Assembly (NCBI GenBank): GCA_020025095.1
Contig: JAHHSS010000006.1
Span: 1-27,724 of the forward strand
Reading direction: 5' to 3'
DNA from: Peptostreptococcus sp.
Lineage (GTDB): Bacteria; Bacillota; Clostridia; Peptostreptococcales; Peptostreptococcaceae
Length of the DNA stretch: 27,724 nt
The notes under the pieces were generated by a model. The model searched no databases, was not told the DNA's origin, and saw nothing but the letters and a program-made list of their open reading frames with translations. The translations under genes and the position numbers were made by a program. Position 1 is the stretch's first letter. The number at the start of each line of letters is the position of its first letter. This document shows, piece after piece, positions 23,384 through 27,724 of the stretch.

Positions 23384-25018
23384 ATGTCGAGCGTTATGTT
23401 TCAAGGAACTGCATCGAATGTAGGAAAAAGTATAATAGTAGCAGGTATATGCAGAGTAATGACTCAAGATGGCTACAATGTAGTTCCATTTAAAGCGCAA
23501 AATATGTCATTGAATTCTTTTATAGATGAAAATGGACTAGAAATGGGAAGGGCTCAGGTTTTTCAAGCAGAGGCTTGTGAAAAAAAGCCAAGAGCATACA
23601 TGAATCCTGTACTTTTAAAGCCTTGTGGTAATCATATATCACAGGTAATAGTAAATGGAAAATCTGTTGGAAATATGAGCTCCAGGGAATATCAAATATA
23701 TAAAAAAAAATTAATTCCTATTTTAGGCAGTATATTTAATAGATTATCACAAAAATATGATGCTGTTATAATGGAAGGTGCAGGTAGTCCAGCTGAAATA
23801 AACATAAATAGTTTAGATATATCAAATATGAAAATGGCAGAAATAGCAGATTCTCCAGTAATTCTTGTTGCAGATATAGACAAGGGGGGAGTATTTGCAT
23901 CAGTTGTTGGAACTTTACAGTTGTTAAAGGAGTCTGAGAGGAAGAGAGTAAAAGCTGTAATAATCAATAAATTTAGAGGAAAAAAAGAATATTTTCAAGA
24001 TGGTATACAGATGCTTGAAGAAATAATAAAAATTCCCGTTCTAGGATTGATTCCATATTTTAATTTGAAGATAGATGAAGAGGATGGAGTAAGCAAAAAA
24101 TTCAATAAAAAACTTGATTATTATGATTATGACTTTGTGAATATAGAAATAGTAAAACTTCCCCATATGTCTAATTACACTGATTTTGAAGTTTTTGAGC
24201 ATATTGAAAAAGTAAATGTAAGATATATTGATATAGGAGAGAGAATAGGAAGTTTCGATAAAAATGGTAGACGCTCTATGCCAGATATGCTAATTATACC
24301 AGGGAGTAAATCCACAGTAGAAGATATAAAATATCTGAGAGATTCTGGTCTTTATCAAGAGATAAAAAAATATGCATTAGAAAAAAGACTTTTAATAGGC
24401 ATATGTGGTGGCTATCAAATTTTAGGTGAGAAGATTTATGATAAATCAGGCTATGACGGAAATAAAGGAATTGAAGAAGGTTTTGGATTTATTAAAATGA
24501 ACACAGTTTTTTCATCAGTAAAGAAAACAGTTCAAGTAGAAGGTGAGTTTGGGAAAGAAGAAGGCTACTTTGAAAATTTACAAGGTAATATTATAGAGGG
24601 ATATGAACTTCATTTAGGTCAGTCTATAGAAAAGGGAGAAAAAATAAATGATAATTTAGATGATAAAAAAGAGATTTTATTTTATCAAAATAAAACTAAA
24701 GAAAGAAATAGACAATTAGAAGCTATTGATATCAAAAAAAATAAAGATAATATAGCTATAAGTAATAAAGAGAAGTTGCAGTATAAAATAGTAGATGGCC
24801 ATATTTTAGGCACTTATTGTCATGGTTTTTTTGATAATATAAAATTTACAAGTGGAATTATAAATAATATAAGAAAAATGAAAAATATAAGTAAAATAGA
24901 AGTTGAAAATAAGAGTCTTGAAGAATTAAAAATAGAGGAATACGACAAATTAGCAAATATTATAAGGGAAAATATAGATATTAAAAGCCTTTATAAAATA
25001 ATATTTCAACAAAAATAA
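23384..25018 (+). CDS. cbiP: Cobyric acid synthase (glutamine-hydrolysing)
   Basis: Amidates four side chains (b, d, e, g) of adenosylcobyrinic acid a,c-diamide. It has 544 residues, somewhat longer than the usual 490-510. The ATP-binding domain starts with FQGTASNVGKS (P-loop 8-16) and FKAQNMSLNS. The glutamine amidotransferase domain has Cys341 in GICGGYQILG and His480 in GTYCHGFFDN. The extra length is a Lys/Asn/Asp-rich stretch at about 420-466, within the amidotransferase domain before the His motif. It follows cobC after one base. Also called cobQ in aerobes. Confidence 0.95.
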   Translation: MSSVMFQGTASNVGKSIIVAGICRVMTQDGYNVVPFKAQNMSLNSFIDENGLEMGRAQVFQAEACEKKPRAYMNPVLLKPCGNHISQVIVNGKSVGNMSSREYQIYKKKLIPILGSIFNRLSQKYDAVIMEGAGSPAEININSLDISNMKMAEIADSPVILVADIDKGGVFASVVGTLQLLKESERKRVKAVIINKFRGKKEYFQDGIQMLEEIIKIPVLGLIPYFNLKIDEEDGVSKKFNKKLDYYDYDFVNIEIVKLPHMSNYTDFEVFEHIEKVNVRYIDIGERIGSFDKNGRRSMPDMLIIPGSKSTVEDIKYLRDSGLYQEIKKYALEKRLLIGICGGYQILGEKIYDKSGYDGNKGIEEGFGFIKMNTVFSSVKKTVQVEGEFGKEEGYFENLQGNIIEGYELHLGQSIEKGEKINDNLDDKKEILFYQNKTKERNRQLEAIDIKKNKDNIAISNKEKLQYKIVDGHILGTYCHGFFDNIKFTSGIINNIRKMKNISKIEVENKSLEELKIEEYDKLANIIRENIDIKSLYKIIFQQK

Positions 25019-25120
25019 TAGTTTAGTATATTAATAGAAAATATTTTTAAATTAATTTGAAAGTAAAGGGTATGGTCATGAAATAGAATATAGAAATTTG
25101 ATAGAAAAGGAAGATATTGT

Positions 25121-26500
25121 ATGAAAAAAATAGTAATTGCTGGTACATCTAGTGGAGTGGGGAAGACCACAATAAGTTTAGGTCTTATGAAAGCATTGAA
25201 GAATATTGGGAAAAAAGTGCAACCTTTTAAAGTTGGACCAGACTATATAGATCCTATGTATCATAAATACGTTACAGGAGAATATTCAAGAAATCTAGAT
25301 TCGTATATGTTAGATGATGAACAAATTAAGTATGTTTTTAAAAATTCATCAGAAGGAAAAGATATTTCTGTTGTTGAAGGTGTAATGGGTTTGTATGATG
25401 GACTAGGTTCAGATATAGGCATGCATTCAACAGCAAAAATATCAAAACTGTTAAAAGCTCCAGTAATATTAGTTATAGATGCAAAGGGAATGGGGGCATC
25501 TGCAGCAGCTTTAGTTTTTGGATACAAAAATATAGATAAAGATATAGATATAGTAGGTGTAATTGCAAATAATATAAATAGTGAGAGACACTATAAAATC
25601 GTAAAAGAATCAATAGAAAAATATTGTGGAATAGAAGTATTAGGACATTTACCAACAAATGACAGCATAAAAATGAGTTCAAGGCATTTGGGGCTGTTAC
25701 CAAGTGATGAGGTAGAAGATTTAGAATATAAAATTGAAAAAATTGCTGAAAGTATGGAAAAGTACATAGACATAAATAGAGTTTTTGAACTTGCAGAAAG
25801 TGAAAAAATAACATCTTCGTTTGAGTTGAATATGTTTTCAGAAGACCCCGAAGTTAGGGCTCTAGCTGAAGGTAAAACAATAGCAATGGCTTATGATAAA
25901 GCATTTAACTTTTATTATCCGGATAATATAGATTTGCTAAAAGATATAGGTGTTACAATAAAAACTTTTTCACCAATATCAGATAAGGAGCTTCCAGAGG
26001 CAGATTTAATATACATAGGTGGTGGTTTTCCATAAATATTTGCTAAAGAATTAGAAGCAAATAAAAGTATGAGGGAGTCAATAAAAAAAGCATATGAAAA
26101 TAATATGCCTATATATGCTGAATGTGGAGGTTTGATGTATCTAGGAGATAGCTTAGAAGATTTGAACGGAAATAGGTATAGTATGGTAGGTGCTATTTCT
26201 GGATACAGTAAAATGAAAAAAGGAATAAGAAGGTTAGGTTATTGTATTGCAACTGCTAAAGAAGATAATTTAATTGCATATAAAGGACAAGAAATATGTG
26301 GGCATGAATTCCACAGTTCCGAGTTTTATTCAGATGTTGAAACTGCTTTTACAATGCAAAAAATAGTAGCAGGTGAAGTAGTTGATGAATGGAATGGAGG
26401 ATATTACAGCAAAAATACTTTTGCAACATATCTTCATATACATTTTTACAATAACTTAAGTATAGTTTGTTATCTTTTAAGCAATATAAAAAAGAATTAG
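25121..26500 (+). pseudogene. cbiA: Cobyrinic acid a,c-diamide synthase interrupted by an in-frame TAA
   Basis: CbiA amidates the a and c carboxylates of cobyrinic acid, upstream of CbiP. Codons 1-304 encode the ATP-binding domain (IAGTSSGVGKTT at 6-17, FKVGPDYIDP) up to IYIGGGFP. Codon 305 is TAA (26033-26035) where the family has Glu of GGGFPE. The same frame then continues IFAKELEANKSMRESI and encodes the whole amidotransferase domain with Cys335 (AECGGL) and the C-terminal HIHFYNN. Without the stop the protein would be 459 residues, the normal size. GAA to TAA is one base change. The ATG at 26069 has no ribosome binding site, so a separate second protein is doubtful. Recent nonsense mutation, sequencing error or readthrough are the options. 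Confidence 0.9.
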
Positions 26501-26508
26501 GTAAGAAA

Positions 26509-27456
26509 ATGAATTTAATTACATGTGTTATAGCTTATTTTTTGGATTTATTGGTAGGGGACCCATATTGGTTTCCCCATCCAGTAATATATATAGGAAA
26601 ATTAATTTCACTTATTGAAAAAACAATAAGAAAAAGTAAAATAAATAAGAAAATAGGTGGATTAATAATATGGATATTGATAATTTTTGTGGTTTTTTCT
26701 ATAACAACTATTTTGATTAAATTATCTAATTTTAATCCTATTTTTCATCTTATATTTGCTTCTATTTTAGTGTGTACAAGCTTTTCTACTAAGTGCTTGG
26801 CAAAAGAAGCAAAAAAAGTTTATTTTTCATTAAAAAATGATAGTATAGAAATATCTAGAAAACAACTTTCATATATTGTAGGTAGAGATACATCACAATT
26901 AAATCGAGAAGAGATTATTCGAGCAACAGTAGAAACAGTAGCTGAAAATACGGTAGATGGTACTATTGCACCTATGTTTTATGCTTTTATTGGAGGTCCT
27001 GTACTAGCTATGATTTATAAGGCAGTAAATACAATGGATTCGATGATAGGATATAAAAATGAGAAGTATAAGGATATAGGTATGGTTTCGGCTAGATTAG
27101 ATGATGCCTTTAATTTTATTCCTGCCAGATTATCGTTAATTTTATTCACTTTGGCGGCATTTATAGTTGGTTATGATTACAAGTCTTCTTTTAAAATAGG
27201 TATAAGGGATAGAAAAAATCATAAAAGTCCAAATTGCGGCTATTCAGAGGCTTCAGTAGCAGGTGCTTTGGGAGTTCAATTAGGAGGCACTAATATATAT
27301 TTTGGAGAAAGTGTTTATAAACCAACAATAGGAGATAAAAAAAGAGAATTAGAGCCAGATGATATACTTAGAGCTAATAGGATGCTTTATGCCTCAACAG
27401 GAATTTCTTTATTACTAATGAGTCTAGTATATTATTTAATATATATTATATTATAG
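26509..27456 (+). CDS. cbiB: Adenosylcobinamide-phosphate synthase
   Basis: A membrane enzyme that attaches aminopropanol phosphate to adenosylcobyric acid; 315 residues (CobD in Pseudomonas naming). The family start is AYFLDLLVGDPYWFPHPV. GRDTSQLNREEIIRATVETVAEN and NTMDSMIGYKNEKY are the most conserved blocks, followed by RDRKNHKSPNCGYSEA. About four to five membrane segments are visible. The start at 26509 gives the correct N-terminus with AGGTAAG nearby; the longer frame from 26467 overlaps the end of cbiA. It lies 8 nt after the cbiA stop. The usual decarboxylase partner and an adenosyltransferase are not in the window and may lie elsewhere. Confidence 0.94.
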   Translation: MNLITCVIAYFLDLLVGDPYWFPHPVIYIGKLISLIEKTIRKSKINKKIGGLIIWILIIFVVFSITTILIKLSNFNPIFHLIFASILVCTSFSTKCLAKEAKKVYFSLKNDSIEISRKQLSYIVGRDTSQLNREEIIRATVETVAENTVDGTIAPMFYAFIGGPVLAMIYKAVNTMDSMIGYKNEKYKDIGMVSARLDDAFNFIPARLSLILFTLAAFIVGYDYKSSFKIGIRDRKNHKSPNCGYSEASVAGALGVQLGGTNIYFGESVYKPTIGDKKRELEPDDILRANRMLYASTGISLLLMSLVYYLIYIIL

Positions 27457-27724
27457 TTATATATGATTTCAAAGTCATTACTAATAAGAGGCATTTTGAA
27501 AGTTTAGAGTAAATTATTAATAAAAGAGTATAATTATAAATATAATGTATTTAATCAAAAATAAATTTGTATAGTATGTAGCTTTTTTAAATATGCACTT
27601 TATAGTTTTAAAAAAATAATAAAGATTTTTAATAATAATTTCAATAATAAAAAAACAAATGTTAAAAGATAAATAAAAATATACAAAATAGTATTCTAAT
27701 GTTGTATAATAATAGCGAGATTAA
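27457..27724 (+). other. AT-rich end of the window, no gene seen
   Basis: 268 nt without an ORF that has a ribosome binding site, and no clear terminator for the cobalamin cluster. A TATAAT at 27705-27710, with a poor TACAAA -35 at 27682-27687, may drive a gene starting beyond the window. Confidence 0.4.

Noticed and set aside
26069..26500. Separate gene for a free glutamine amidotransferase domain after cbiA
   Set aside because: The ATG has no ribosome binding site, and 11 in-frame codons before it also match CbiA, so this is the second half of one interrupted gene.
444..27000. Minus-strand and alternate-frame ORFs inside the housekeeping genes
   Set aside because: They lie opposite well-conserved coding frames, lack ribosome binding sites and show no family features; they are shadows.
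1..27724. tRNA, rRNA, CRISPR, transposon, phage or toxin-antitoxin content
   Set aside because: No CCA-type tRNA arms, regular spaced repeats, transposase or integrase motifs, or small paired toxin-like genes were found by eye.

Overview
The window is AT-rich (roughly 30% G+C by eye), with Gram-positive style AGGAGG ribosome binding sites and several strong TTGxxx-17-TATAAT promoters. The gene content and order (rho, rpmE, prmC, prfA, ywlC, rpiB, upp, then an F-type ATP synthase operon starting with atpZ and atpI, then a late cobalamin cluster) point to an anaerobic low-GC Firmicute of the Clostridia, probably near Peptostreptococcaceae. That placement is inference from gene order and style; no rRNA is present. 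No tRNA, rRNA, CRISPR array, insertion sequence or phage gene is seen.

Layout. Positions 1-1353: 3' part of rho, whose Asn-rich N-terminal segment runs off the left edge. 1598-1798: rpmE with its own promoter, leader hairpin and terminator. 2049-2927 (minus): prmC, inverted relative to its neighbours. 3174-4218: azlCD, a branched-chain amino acid exporter pair. 4405-5469: prfA, the substrate of PrmC. 5601-6641: ywlC (tRNA t6A synthesis). 6855-7301: rpiB. 7643-8272: upp. 8587-15555: atpZ-I-B-E-F-H-A-G-D-C. 15632-16018 (minus): acpS, converging on atpC with a shared terminator. 16441-18224: split transketolase. 18432-19769: S41 C-terminal processing protease. 20061-27456: cobT-cobU-cobS-cobC-cbiP-cbiA-cbiB.

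How it fits together. The first third is translation and transcription housekeeping plus nucleotide and pentose salvage. The ATP synthase is predicted to be sodium-coupled: its c subunit carries the full Na+ ligand set at the canonical positions. It is also unusual in regulatory architecture, with an epsilon subunit of only 90 residues lacking the C-terminal inhibitory helices and a gamma subunit of 329 residues with a charged helical insertion. The cobalamin block converts cobyrinic acid or salvaged cobinamide to cobalamin, but cbiA is interrupted by an in-frame TAA at the conserved Glu of its GGGFPE motif. As read, this favours salvage over de novo synthesis unless it is a sequencing error or is read through.

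Other points for a second look: three copies of GAAAGGAGG lie far (28, 28 and 86 nt) upstream of the start codons of ywlC, ctp and cobT, each followed by potential RNA structure. They resemble either STAB-SD mRNA stabilisers or Shine-Dalgarno sites bridged to the start by a hairpin. A structured intergenic stretch ending in a terminator lies between upp and the atp promoter. I see no clearly undescribed multi-gene system; most novelty is regulatory or architectural.
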